A program made the position numbers and the translations under genes. Shown one piece after another: positions 1 through 5,546 of a DNA stretch of 5,865 bases. Position 1 is the first letter of the stretch. Every line of letters begins with the position of its first letter. The notes beneath the pieces were generated by a model, which was not told the DNA's origin, did not search any database, and was given only the letters and a program-made list of their open reading frames with translations. Origin of the DNA: an uncultured Bacilli bacterium (GTDB lineage Bacteria; Bacillota_I; Bacilli_A; ML615J-28; CAG-698). The stretch spans positions 1-5,865 of the forward strand of contig CANQJU010000075.1 in assembly GCA_947624315.1 (NCBI GenBank), read 5' to 3'.

Positions 1-1858
1 AAATAGTTGTTTCATATGTACCAGTTCTTGCACTATCTTTGCTCATTGAATCAGGATAAGGGAATGGAACATATCCGTATCTAGTATCATCACCAAACAT
101 TGTAGTTGACCAACGGTTACTTGTCTTTACAAACCACCATGATCCAGATGTCATTAATGATTTACCTTCAATGAATTCACCAGTAGATTCCATCCATTCA
201 GATGCTGTAGATAATGCACCTGCAGCTGCTAATTCTTGTAATACTTGAGCAATTCTCTTTTGTGTTTCACTTGTTAATGTTACTTTAGCAGTATTAACAT
301 CAGCAATTGTTACACCAGCAGCACTACACATACCGATAAACATATAATATAAGTTACCACTTATTGCAACGTTACCATCACCGATAACAGCTTGAGCACC
401 TTTTGCCCATTCAATGAAATCAGCATAATGCCATCTATCTTCATTGAACATCTTAGCAGGTGATTCAAGACCTAATTTTTCAAGCATACCAACATTATAA
501 TAGAATCCTAAGTCAGCATAGTTCTTACTTGGATCAGAAGGGATTGGAACAGTAACTAATTTACCTTTGTACATTGCAGATGTTTTAGTTACAGCATCCA
601 TTTGGTTCTTACCATAACGTTGATAGAAACTTAAACCATCAGTAACACTTTCACCAAGATGGCTAACCCAGTTACTAGCAACTACATAGAAGTCAGCTTG
701 TGCATCACCATTCTTAGCTTGGTTATTAATCCATTCATAACGTTGAGATCCCCAAGGAGCTCCATCAGGATAAGCAATTACTTTATAATCACAGTTGAAG
801 TTTTGTTTCATTTCAGTTAAAGCTTGTTGTTTGAATTCTTTATCTGCTACTTTGTATCCTTCATCAAATGGATCATATTCATATTCGCTTCCGCCTGCGT
901 TCATTACAGTAATGCAATATCCACCCATATTAGGATATGGATCTGGAACAGGGTTAGGAATAACCTTAATTTGTTTTAAGCTTGTTTTAACTTTTCCATC
1001 AGGTGTTGTAGCTCTGATTGCCGCACTACCAACTTTTGCACCTTTAATTCTACCATTAGATATTTCAATATTCTCTGCTCCACTTACTACTGTGATTTCA
1101 TAATCTTGTAAAGCACCAGCTGGATATACTGTTACTTGGAATGTAATTGAATATCCTAACTCAACTTCTGTATCACTAAATACTATTTCAATACTTTCTG
1201 GATCAACATCTGGTACTTCAATATCTTGCTTTGGTACAACCTTTAAGTCGATTGTTGCTTTTACATTTTCATCTAATTTTGATGTCGCTGTAATTGTAAC
1301 ATTTCCTTCTGCTACTCCTACTACTGATCCACTTGCTGTAACGGTTGCAATTTGTGGATTACTTGTTTCCCATGTAACGCTCTTTGATGCGTTCTCTGGT
1401 GCAGCTGTTACTGTTAATAACAATGATAAGCCTACTGATACTTCTTTCTTTGAAGCATTGATTGTTAAGCTTGTTGGAGCGATTTCTTTAGCTGCTTCTC
1501 CTGTTACTGTAACTTTAAATGTTTTTGTAACTTTTGTATCTCCTACGGCTGTAACTGTTACTTCTGTTTCACCAGGAGCTGTTCCTTTAATTGTTTTATC
1601 TGTTATTGTTACTATACCAGATGGGTTGCTTGTAATTCTTACATTTTTATTTGTAGCATTATCTGGTTTTACTTCTACTGTAATTGTGAATTCTTCACCT
1701 ACAGCGATTTCACTTTGTTCACCACTTATAACTATCTCAGTTGGTTTAACAGTATCCTTACTAGGATTGTCTGGATCGTCTGGATTGTCTTTAGGACCAC
1801 ATCCAACTACAACGAAACCTAAGAATAAAACCAACATAAAAGCTATCCATTTTTTCAT
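1..1858 (-). CDS. Sugar ABC transporter substrate-binding lipoprotein with three N-terminal Ig-like domains (partial, C-terminus missing)
   Basis: An open frame of 619 codons without a stop runs off the left edge, so the C-terminus is absent. The start is fixed by AAGGAGG 8 nt upstream. Residues 1-20 form a lipoprotein signal peptide: KK, a hydrophobic core, then VVGC with lipidated Cys20. An Asp/Asn/Pro-rich linker (23-35) follows. Three repeats of about 80-90 residues (about 38-119, 127-208 and 220-300) look like bacterial Ig-like (Big_2) domains; the second shows the typical 'SVTWETSNPQIATV' and 'GVAEGNVTITA' strands. From about 311 the protein resembles family 1 extracellular solute-binding proteins, with 'YYNVGMLEKLGL' and 'GKSLMTSGSWWF'. 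It should sit on the outer face of the membrane, hand a sugar or oligosaccharide to an ABC permease, and be held away from the membrane by the Ig stalk. The ligand cannot be read from sequence. The sugar kinase immediately upstream supports a carbohydrate role. Family and topology are well supported; the specificity is inference. Confidence 0.9.
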   Translation of the reverse strand, partial: MKKWIAFMLVLFLGFVVVGCGPKDNPDDPDNPSKDTVKPTEIVISGEQSEIAVGEEFTITVEVKPDNATNKNVRITSNPSGIVTITDKTIKGTAPGETEVTVTAVGDTKVTKTFKVTVTGEAAKEIAPTSLTINASKKEVSVGLSLLLTVTAAPENASKSVTWETSNPQIATVTASGSVVGVAEGNVTITATSKLDENVKATIDLKVVPKQDIEVPDVDPESIEIVFSDTEVELGYSITFQVTVYPAGALQDYEITVVSGAENIEISNGRIKGAKVGSAAIRATTPDGKVKTSLKQIKVIPNPVPDPYPNMGGYCITVMNAGGSEYEYDPFDEGYKVADKEFKQQALTEMKQNFNCDYKVIAYPDGAPWGSQRYEWINNQAKNGDAQADFYVVASNWVSHLGESVTDGLSFYQRYGKNQMDAVTKTSAMYKGKLVTVPIPSDPSKNYADLGFYYNVGMLEKLGLESPAKMFNEDRWHYADFIEWAKGAQAVIGDGNVAISGNLYYMFIGMCSAAGVTIADVNTAKVTLTSETQKRIAQVLQELAAAGALSTASEWMESTGEFIEGKSLMTSGSWWFVKTSNRWSTTMFGDDTRYGYVPFPYPDSMSKDSARTGTYETTI

Positions 1859-1866
1859 GTCTTCGT

Positions 1867-1873
1867 CCTCCTT
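1867..1873 (-). promoter_or_regulatory. Ribosome binding site of the solute-binding lipoprotein
   Basis: The minus strand reads AAGGAGG, a near-perfect anti-16S match, 8 nt before the ATG at 1858. It decides the start and suggests strong translation, as expected for an abundant binding protein. Confidence 0.85.
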
Positions 1874-1891
1874 ATAAATATTTAGACATAT

Positions 1892-1917
1892 AAAAGGTTT
1901 ATATAAGAAAACCTTTT
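1892..1917 (-). repeat. Inverted repeat in the leader of the lipoprotein gene (hairpin or operator)
   Basis: Two perfect 9-bp arms, AAAAGGTTT (1892-1900) and AAACCTTTT (1909-1917), flank an 8-nt spacer. The repeat lies just downstream of the predicted transcription start and about 20 nt before the ribosome binding site. No T-run follows it in the minus direction, so it is not a typical terminator or attenuator. It could be a regulator operator for sugar control or a 5' hairpin that stabilises the mRNA. The structure is seen directly; the role is inferred. Confidence 0.5.
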
Positions 1918-1931
1918 CAATTTACATATAT

Positions 1932-1960
1932 ATTTTATCACATCATTATAAAATATGCAA
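1932..1960 (-). promoter_or_regulatory. Predicted promoter of the lipoprotein gene
   Basis: On the minus strand TTGCAT (1955-1960) and TAAAAT (1932-1937) are separated by exactly 17 bp, with -10 matching 5 of 6 consensus positions and -35 only 3 of 6. The start of transcription would be near 1925, giving a leader of about 65 nt that contains the inverted repeat. An alternative TATAAT just upstream (1945-1950) lacks a good -35. AT-rich DNA makes chance matches common, hence moderate confidence. Confidence 0.5.
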
Positions 1961-1997
1961 TATTTTTTTTAGTACAAAATGACAATTAAAAAAGTTA

Positions 1998-2927
1998 TTA
2001 TATAATAATATCTTCATAATTAGGAATAGATGGAATAGCACCTTTTTTACCAATTGATAAAGATGCAGCTTTACATCCTTTTTTAATACAATTAATTAAT
2101 TTATCTTTTTCTAAAGCAAAATTGTTTTGCATTAGTTCAAATAAGAACGTTCCAAAAAAGATATCTCCAGCTCCAGTTGTATCAACCACATTATTATGAT
2201 ATGAAGAAACTAATCCTTGATCACTTTTAGTTATATAATAAACTCCATTTTCACCTAAAGTAATTAAAACAATTTCTTTAACATATTTAATTAATTCCTT
2301 AGCGCATTCTTTTAAATCTTTCTTTCCAGTTATTAATTGAGCCTCATTCAAAGAAACTTTTAAATAATTAGCATTTTCGATTACTTCCATTATTTTTTCT
2401 TTGGCCTTATCTTTTTCCCAAATGTTTTCACGATAATTGGGGTCAAAAGATATTTTTATATTTTCTCTTTTAGCAATCTCTAAAGCATATAAAGTTGCTA
2501 AATAAGAACTCTTATTGGTCATAGACAAAGAACCAAAATGAAATATACGACTATCTTTTATTAAGTCTTCCTTAATATCTTTTTTAGATAAATTAATATC
2601 AGCACTATTCTTTCGGTAAAAAGCAAAATCTCTATCACCATTACTATCTAGTGAAACAAAAGAAAGAGTTGTTAAGTGTTTCTTGTCAAGACTAATTCCA
2701 GAAGTATCTACTCCAAGTTTTTCAATATAATTGATTAAATAATGGCCAAAAATATCATCACCGACTTTTCCAATAAATGCACTTTTACCATTGTATTTAC
2801 TAAAAACACAACTAACATTTAATGGTGCTCCTCCAGGATTTTCCAAATAGCAATTATAACCATTTTCATCTTGACCATTAATTGTAAAATCAATAAGAAT
2901 TTCTCCTAAAGAAACTAAATCATACAT
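1998..2927 (-). CDS. PfkB-family carbohydrate kinase, fructokinase-like
   Basis: This 309-residue protein is the usual length for a ribokinase/PfkB sugar kinase, which transfers phosphate from ATP to a sugar in the cytoplasm. The N-terminus 'LVSLGEILIDF' leads into the substrate-site motif 'NPGGAPLNVS' (residues 30-39), typical of fructokinases. 'FYRKNSADINL' follows near 103-113. The family signature 'DTTGAGD' spans 249-255, with Asp255 as the catalytic base and the GAG forming the anion hole. These point to fructose phosphorylation to fructose-6-phosphate, though other hexoses or 2-keto-3-deoxygluconate cannot be excluded. AGGAGG lies 7 nt before the ATG. The gene sits 59 bp downstream of rubrerythrin, beyond a hairpin terminator, and 139 bp upstream of a sugar-binding lipoprotein, so a joint role in sugar use is plausible. 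I see no convincing promoter of its own; expression may depend on readthrough. Confidence 0.88.
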   Translation of the reverse strand: MYDLVSLGEILIDFTINGQDENGYNCYLENPGGAPLNVSCVFSKYNGKSAFIGKVGDDIFGHYLINYIEKLGVDTSGISLDKKHLTTLSFVSLDSNGDRDFAFYRKNSADINLSKKDIKEDLIKDSRIFHFGSLSMTNKSSYLATLYALEIAKRENIKISFDPNYRENIWEKDKAKEKIMEVIENANYLKVSLNEAQLITGKKDLKECAKELIKYVKEIVLITLGENGVYYITKSDQGLVSSYHNNVVDTTGAGDIFFGTFLFELMQNNFALEKDKLINCIKKGCKAASLSIGKKGAIPSIPNYEDIII

Positions 2928-2942
2928 ATAAAGTCCTCCTAA

Positions 2943-2980
2943 ATTTAAATAAGCCCAAAGATATCATAACTTTGAGCTTT
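2943..2980 (-). terminator. Rho-independent-type terminator after rubrerythrin
   Basis: On the minus strand a 10-bp stem (2970-2979 pairing with 2951-2960, one G-U wobble) with a 9-nt loop is preceded by an A-rich run and followed by TATTTAAATTT. It begins a few bases after the rubrerythrin stop and would end the regulator-rubrerythrin transcript. The interrupted T-tract suggests it may leak into the kinase gene. Read on the plus strand the stem has one C-A mismatch but a better T-run; no plus-strand gene needs it. Confidence 0.65.
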
Positions 2981-2986
2981 ATTTTT

Positions 2987-3520
2987 TTAATAATTTTCTT
3001 TGCGAACTTCAAAATAGCTCTTTGGATGAGCACATACAGGACAAACTTCTGGAGCTTTTTTACCAATTACTAGATGTCCACAATTACGGCATTCCCAAAT
3101 AGTTTCTTCTGATTTTTCGAATACCTTTTGCATATCAACATTATTTAATAAAGCACGATATCTCTCTTCATGAGATTTTTCGATTGCAGCAACAGCTCTG
3201 AATTGATATGCTAAACGTGTAAAGCCTTCTTCTTCGGCTTCTTTAGCAAAACGATCATACATGTCTGTCCATTCATAATTTTCACCAGCAGCAGCGGCAG
3301 CTAAATTAGTTGCTGTATCGCCTAGTTCTTCTAATGCTTTGAACCATAATTTGGCATGTTCTTTTTCGTTATTAGCAGTTTTTTCAAAAATTTCCGCTAT
3401 TTGTTCATAACCTTCTTTTTTAGCTACACTTGCAAAATAAGTATACTTATTGCGCGCTTGACTTTCACCAGCAAAAGCTTCTCTTAAGTTTTTTTCAGTT
3501 TTTGATCCTTTTAGTTCCAT
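2987..3520 (-). CDS. rbr: Rubrerythrin
   Basis: This 177-residue cytoplasmic protein is a classical rubrerythrin: a ferritin-like four-helix di-iron domain followed by a C-terminal rubredoxin domain. It reduces hydrogen peroxide to water with electrons from rubredoxin/NAD(P)H reductases and protects anaerobes from oxygen. Visible di-iron ligands are Glu19 (in 'FAGESQARNKY'), Glu52 and His55 (in 'NEKEHAKLW'), Glu94 and Glu97 (in 'KEAEEEG'), and Glu114 and His117 (in 'EKSHEERY'). The rubredoxin iron is held by Cys144/Cys147 ('CRNC') and Cys160/Cys163 ('CPVC'). All sites are intact. The ATG lies one base after the stop of the upstream Fur-family gene, with its AAGGA inside that gene's last codons, so the two are one operon and probably translationally coupled. 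Control by the Fur-family repressor through the palindrome at 3898-3918 is a strong inference. Confidence 0.97.
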   Translation of the reverse strand: MELKGSKTEKNLREAFAGESQARNKYTYFASVAKKEGYEQIAEIFEKTANNEKEHAKLWFKALEELGDTATNLAAAAAGENYEWTDMYDRFAKEAEEEGFTRLAYQFRAVAAIEKSHEERYRALLNNVDMQKVFEKSEETIWECRNCGHLVIGKKAPEVCPVCAHPKSYFEVRKENY

Positions 3521-3521
3521 A

Positions 3522-3887
3522 CTATTTTCCTTTCTTTAAACATTTTTCACATATACCACTTAGAACAATATTATTATAGTCTACTTTCATTTTCATATCA
3601 TCGCGAAAAATCATTTTAGGTGATATGTCAATAATTTCTCCACAGTTTTTGCATACAAAGTGGCAATGCTTATTCATAACGATATCAAAATGGCTGATAT
3701 GCTTATCATCAATTATTTTAATAACTTTACCTTCATCAACTAACAAATTAAGGTTGCGATAGATTGTAGCTATCCCTACTCCTTGTTCTTTTAGATCATC
3801 ATAAATTTCACTAGCTGTTGGATGGTCAAATCTATGAGATAAGTTATCAAAAATTAATGATTTTTGTAAAGTATTTCGAAAATTCAT
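3522..3887 (-). CDS. PerR-like Fur-family metal-dependent repressor
   Basis: This 121-residue protein has the Fur fold: a winged helix with recognition segment 'GIATIYRNLNLLVDEG' (about 38-53) and a dimerisation domain with a structural zinc site at Cys79/Cys82 ('CKNC') and Cys113/Cys116 ('CEKC'). By alignment to Bacillus subtilis PerR, the five regulatory metal ligands are all present: His22 (in 'HPTA'), Asp68, His74, His76 and Asp87. Asp rather than Glu at the last position is typical of peroxide-sensing PerR rather than Fur. It probably represses its own operon with rubrerythrin until peroxide oxidises a metal-binding histidine. The N-terminus is about 15 residues shorter than Bacillus PerR, lacking most of the first helix. 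The start is fixed because the promoter and operator lie immediately upstream and AGAGG sits 5 nt before the ATG. PerR versus Fur is judged from motifs only. Confidence 0.92.
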   Translation of the reverse strand: MNFRNTLQKSLIFDNLSHRFDHPTASEIYDDLKEQGVGIATIYRNLNLLVDEGKVIKIIDDKHISHFDIVMNKHCHFVCKNCGEIIDISPKMIFRDDMKMKVDYNNIVLSGICEKCLKKGK

Positions 3888-3897
3888 ATAAGCCTCT

Positions 3898-3918
3898 TAT
3901 TGATAATCATTATCAATA
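3898..3918. promoter_or_regulatory. Fur/PerR-type operator (perfect 10-1-10 palindrome)
   Basis: A perfect inverted repeat centred on 3908 has the core TTGATAATCATTATCAA (3900-3916), and one further TA/TA step on each side also pairs. The inner 7-1-7 part equals the Bacillus Fur-box consensus TGATAATNATTATCA and differs from the PerR-box consensus at one position per arm (G for T). It overlaps the predicted transcription start and abuts the ribosome binding site, so bound repressor would block transcription initiation. Autoregulation of the Fur-family gene and rubrerythrin is inferred. Confidence 0.88.
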
Positions 3919-3920
3919 GT

Positions 3921-3949
3921 ATTATACTACTTTTTATATAAATAATCAA
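3921..3949 (-). promoter_or_regulatory. Promoter of the PerR-like repressor/rubrerythrin operon
   Basis: On the minus strand TTGATT (3944-3949, 4 of 6) and TATAAT (3921-3926, 6 of 6) are separated by exactly 17 bp. Transcription would start around 3914-3915, inside the palindrome, giving a leader of about 27 nt. The -35 lies only a few bases after the stop of the upstream dus gene. Confidence 0.8.
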
Positions 3950-3955
3950 TATTTT

Positions 3956-4909
3956 TTATAAAGTTTTTATTAATTCTAATAATTCTTCTTTTGTTTTCAC
4001 ATAAACAAGTTTGCTTTTAAACTCTTTAGCATTGCTAAAACCTTTAACATACCAACTTGCTAAGGTGCGCATTTCTAAAACAGCAATCTTTTCACTTTTT
4101 ATACTTAATAAATAATTGAAATGGTGCAACAACATATCAATTTTTTCTTGTCTTGTTGGGGCAGGTTTTAAAGGAACGTCATTAAAATAATCAACTAAGT
4201 CTCTAATTAACCAAGGATTACCAAAAGTAGCTCGACCTACCATTATTCCATCAACATTTGTTTCCTCAAACATTTTTTTAGCATCTTCAATTGATTTTAT
4301 ATCACCATTGCCAAATACTAAAATATTTACACTTTCTTTAACTTTCTTAATAAAATCTAAATTAACTTTACCACTGTACATATCGCTTTTAGTGCGACCA
4401 TGTATAGTTATCATTTTAGCCCCAGCCCTTTCAATTGCTTGAGCAACTTTATCACAATTTATACTTGTATGGTCCCATCCAGCTCTAATTTTAACACTTA
4501 CAGGTTTTGTAGTGTTTTCACATACAGCTTTAACCATTTGATAAACTTTTTCTTCATCGAGCAATAAATAACTTCCCGCTTGTGACTTTAATACTTTTTT
4601 AACAGGACATCCCATATTAATATCAATAATATCACAATTGCTTCTTTCTTCAATTAGACGAGTGGCTTTAATCATATCATCAATATCACCACCAAATATT
4701 TGAACAGCAATAGGATGTTCTCTTTCATCAAATTTCATCAAATCCCAAGTCTTATCATTATCATATATTAATCCCTTAGCACTTATCATCTCTGTATATA
4801 CAAGTCCTACTCCAAATTCTTTCATAATCATGCGATAGGCTTGATTAGAGTATCCCGCAAGTGGAGCTAAGGCTATACGATTTTTTATTTCCACATTTCC
4901 AATTTTCAT
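3956..4909 (-). CDS. tRNA-dihydrouridine synthase, DusB-like
   Basis: This 317-residue flavoenzyme reduces selected uridines in the tRNA D-loop to dihydrouridine using FMN and NADPH. The N-terminal TIM barrel starts with 'RIALAPLAGYSNQAYR' (11-26). The signature 'DINMGCPV' (96-103) contains the catalytic proton donor Cys101 and Asn98. Further FMN/RNA-contact elements are Lys140 in 'SVKIRAGW', His170 in 'TIHGRTKSDMYSG', Asn201 in 'FGNGDI' and 'GIMVGRATFGNPW' (221-233). A helical C-terminal domain follows. Length and motif set match the bacterial DusB group. AGGAG lies 5 nt before the ATG, immediately after the T-run that ends the SRP RNA gene, so expression may come from readthrough of that gene or of tadA. 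No terminator separates its end from the next promoter. The exact tRNA position modified cannot be told from this sequence. Confidence 0.95.
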   Translation of the reverse strand: MKIGNVEIKNRIALAPLAGYSNQAYRMIMKEFGVGLVYTEMISAKGLIYDNDKTWDLMKFDEREHPIAVQIFGGDIDDMIKATRLIEERSNCDIIDINMGCPVKKVLKSQAGSYLLLDEEKVYQMVKAVCENTTKPVSVKIRAGWDHTSINCDKVAQAIERAGAKMITIHGRTKSDMYSGKVNLDFIKKVKESVNILVFGNGDIKSIEDAKKMFEETNVDGIMVGRATFGNPWLIRDLVDYFNDVPLKPAPTRQEKIDMLLHHFNYLLSIKSEKIAVLEMRTLASWYVKGFSNAKEFKSKLVYVKTKEELLELIKTL

Positions 4910-4914
4910 AATTA

Positions 4915-4919
4915 CTCCT
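4915..4919 (-). promoter_or_regulatory. Ribosome binding site of dus at the SRP RNA 3' end
   Basis: The minus strand reads TTTTTAGGAG, so the Shine-Dalgarno starts one base after the five-T run that closes the SRP RNA gene, and 5 nt remain before the ATG. Any dus mRNA made by readthrough therefore carries the folded SRP RNA stem right next to its ribosome binding site. Confidence 0.75.
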
Positions 4920-4945
4920 AAAAAGATCCCATCTTAAGACTCCAC
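4920..4945 (-). terminator. SRP RNA 3' end with T-run
   Basis: The closing stem of the SRP RNA (GGATC/GATC ends) is directly followed by TTTTT (4920-4924 on the minus strand), so the RNA's own terminal helix doubles as the terminator hairpin. The T-run is short, so partial readthrough into dus is possible. Confidence 0.55.
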
Positions 4946-5038
4946 ATCCACATACTAAGTTAAGCTTAAGGCTGCTTCAATTACGACCTGACCTGGTTCA
5001 CTGCCTAATATTGAATATGGAGACCTAAAATGAGATCC
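4921..5038 (-). ncRNA. ffs: Small bacterial SRP RNA (4.5S-type)
   Basis: The minus strand contains the domain IV core 'GTGAACCAGGTCAGGTC' followed by 'GAAGCAGCC', the hallmark of signal recognition particle RNA, which binds Ffh and targets nascent membrane and secreted proteins. The ends pair into the expected long hairpin: GGATCTCAT near 5030-5038 with ATGGGATC near 4925-4932, continuing through GTCTCC near 5018-5023 and GGAGTC near 4938-4943, with many G-U pairs. The apical loop reads UAAU (4980-4983) closed by a G-U pair instead of the common GGAA; UAAU fits the URRN class known for SRP RNAs. The last stem bases are followed by five T, which make an intrinsic terminator. Length is about 115 nt. 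It lies directly downstream of tadA, as scr does in Bacillus subtilis. Confidence 0.93.
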
Positions 5039-5044
5039 TATATT

Positions 5045-5073
5045 ATTATATTACAAATAGTTAAAATTTACAA
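5045..5073 (-). promoter_or_regulatory. Promoter of the SRP RNA gene
   Basis: On the minus strand TTGTAA (5068-5073, 4 of 6) and TATAAT (5045-5050, 6 of 6) have a 17-bp spacer. The expected start, 7 bases after the -10, is the G at 5038, exactly where the SRP RNA closing helix begins. This agreement supports both calls. Confidence 0.82.
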
Positions 5074-5093
5074 GTTTTTTTATGAAGCAAATT

Positions 5094-5546
5094 TTATCTT
5101 TTCCCTTTAAAAAAGTCTTTCATTAATTGCGAACATTCTTTTTCTAACAATCCACCTTGTATTTCTATTTGATGATTAAATTTATAATCACTTAAAGGAT
5201 TTCCAACACTACCTAAACATCCAAATTTAGGTTCTTTAGCTCCATACACAATTTTTTTCATCCGAGCTTGTAAAATAGCTCCTAAACACATTAAACATGG
5301 TTCAATAGTAACATATATTATACAATTCTCTAAAAACTTTTCATTCAGTTTTTTACATGCTCTATTTATTGCCACAATCTCTGCATGAGCTAATACATTA
5401 TTTTTCCCTTCACGCAAATTATGAGCTTTAGCTATTACTTTGCCATCGCGAACTATCAAACATCCAATAGGAACTTCATCACTATCATAAGCTTTTGAGG
5501 CTTCTAGTAAAGCTAATTTCATTAAACTTTCATCACTTAGTCCCAT
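5094..5546 (-). CDS. tadA: tRNA-specific adenosine deaminase TadA
   Basis: This 150-residue zinc enzyme converts adenosine to inosine at the wobble position (A34) of tRNA-Arg(ACG), an essential step in decoding. It shows the full cytidine/deoxycytidylate deaminase zinc signature: His54 and the proton-shuttling Glu56 in 'LAHAEIVAI', and Cys84 and Cys87 in 'EPCLMCLGA'. 'DEVPIGCLIV' (23-32) and 'NNVLAHAE' match the TadA tRNA-binding and active-site surroundings, and 'RMKKIVYGAKEPKFGCLGS' (95-113) is characteristic of TadA rather than guanine or cytosine deaminases. The length is normal. The ATG lies inside the end of thymidine kinase (14-bp overlap), with only a weak AGG upstream, so translation is probably coupled to that gene. 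The chosen start gives the usual short N-terminal helix ('LMKLALLEASKAY'). Confidence 0.95.
   Translation of the reverse strand: MGLSDESLMKLALLEASKAYDSDEVPIGCLIVRDGKVIAKAHNLREGKNNVLAHAEIVAINRACKKLNEKFLENCIIYVTIEPCLMCLGAILQARMKKIVYGAKEPKFGCLGSVGNPLSDYKFNHQIEIQGGLLEKECSQLMKDFFKGKR

Noticed and set aside
795..1103. Plus-strand open frame of 102 codons
   Set aside because: It lies opposite the solute-binding lipoprotein, has no ribosome binding site and resembles no family; it is an antisense shadow of that gene.
1458..1877. Plus-strand open frame of 139 codons with a hydrophobic, Val/Thr/Ser-rich product
   Set aside because: It mirrors the Ig-like repeats on the minus strand; the apparent membrane character comes from the complement of Thr/Val/Glu-rich codons.
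1988..2008. Palindrome TTATTATATAATAA followed by six T on the minus strand, a possible terminator of the kinase gene
   Set aside because: The stem is only about five A-T pairs and overlaps the stop codon; in such AT-rich DNA it is too weak to call.
4914..5040. Structured intergenic RNA considered as a riboswitch or T-box leader for dus
   Set aside because: The SRP domain IV core and the end-to-end hairpin identify it as SRP RNA; no specifier loop, T-box motif or riboswitch core is present.
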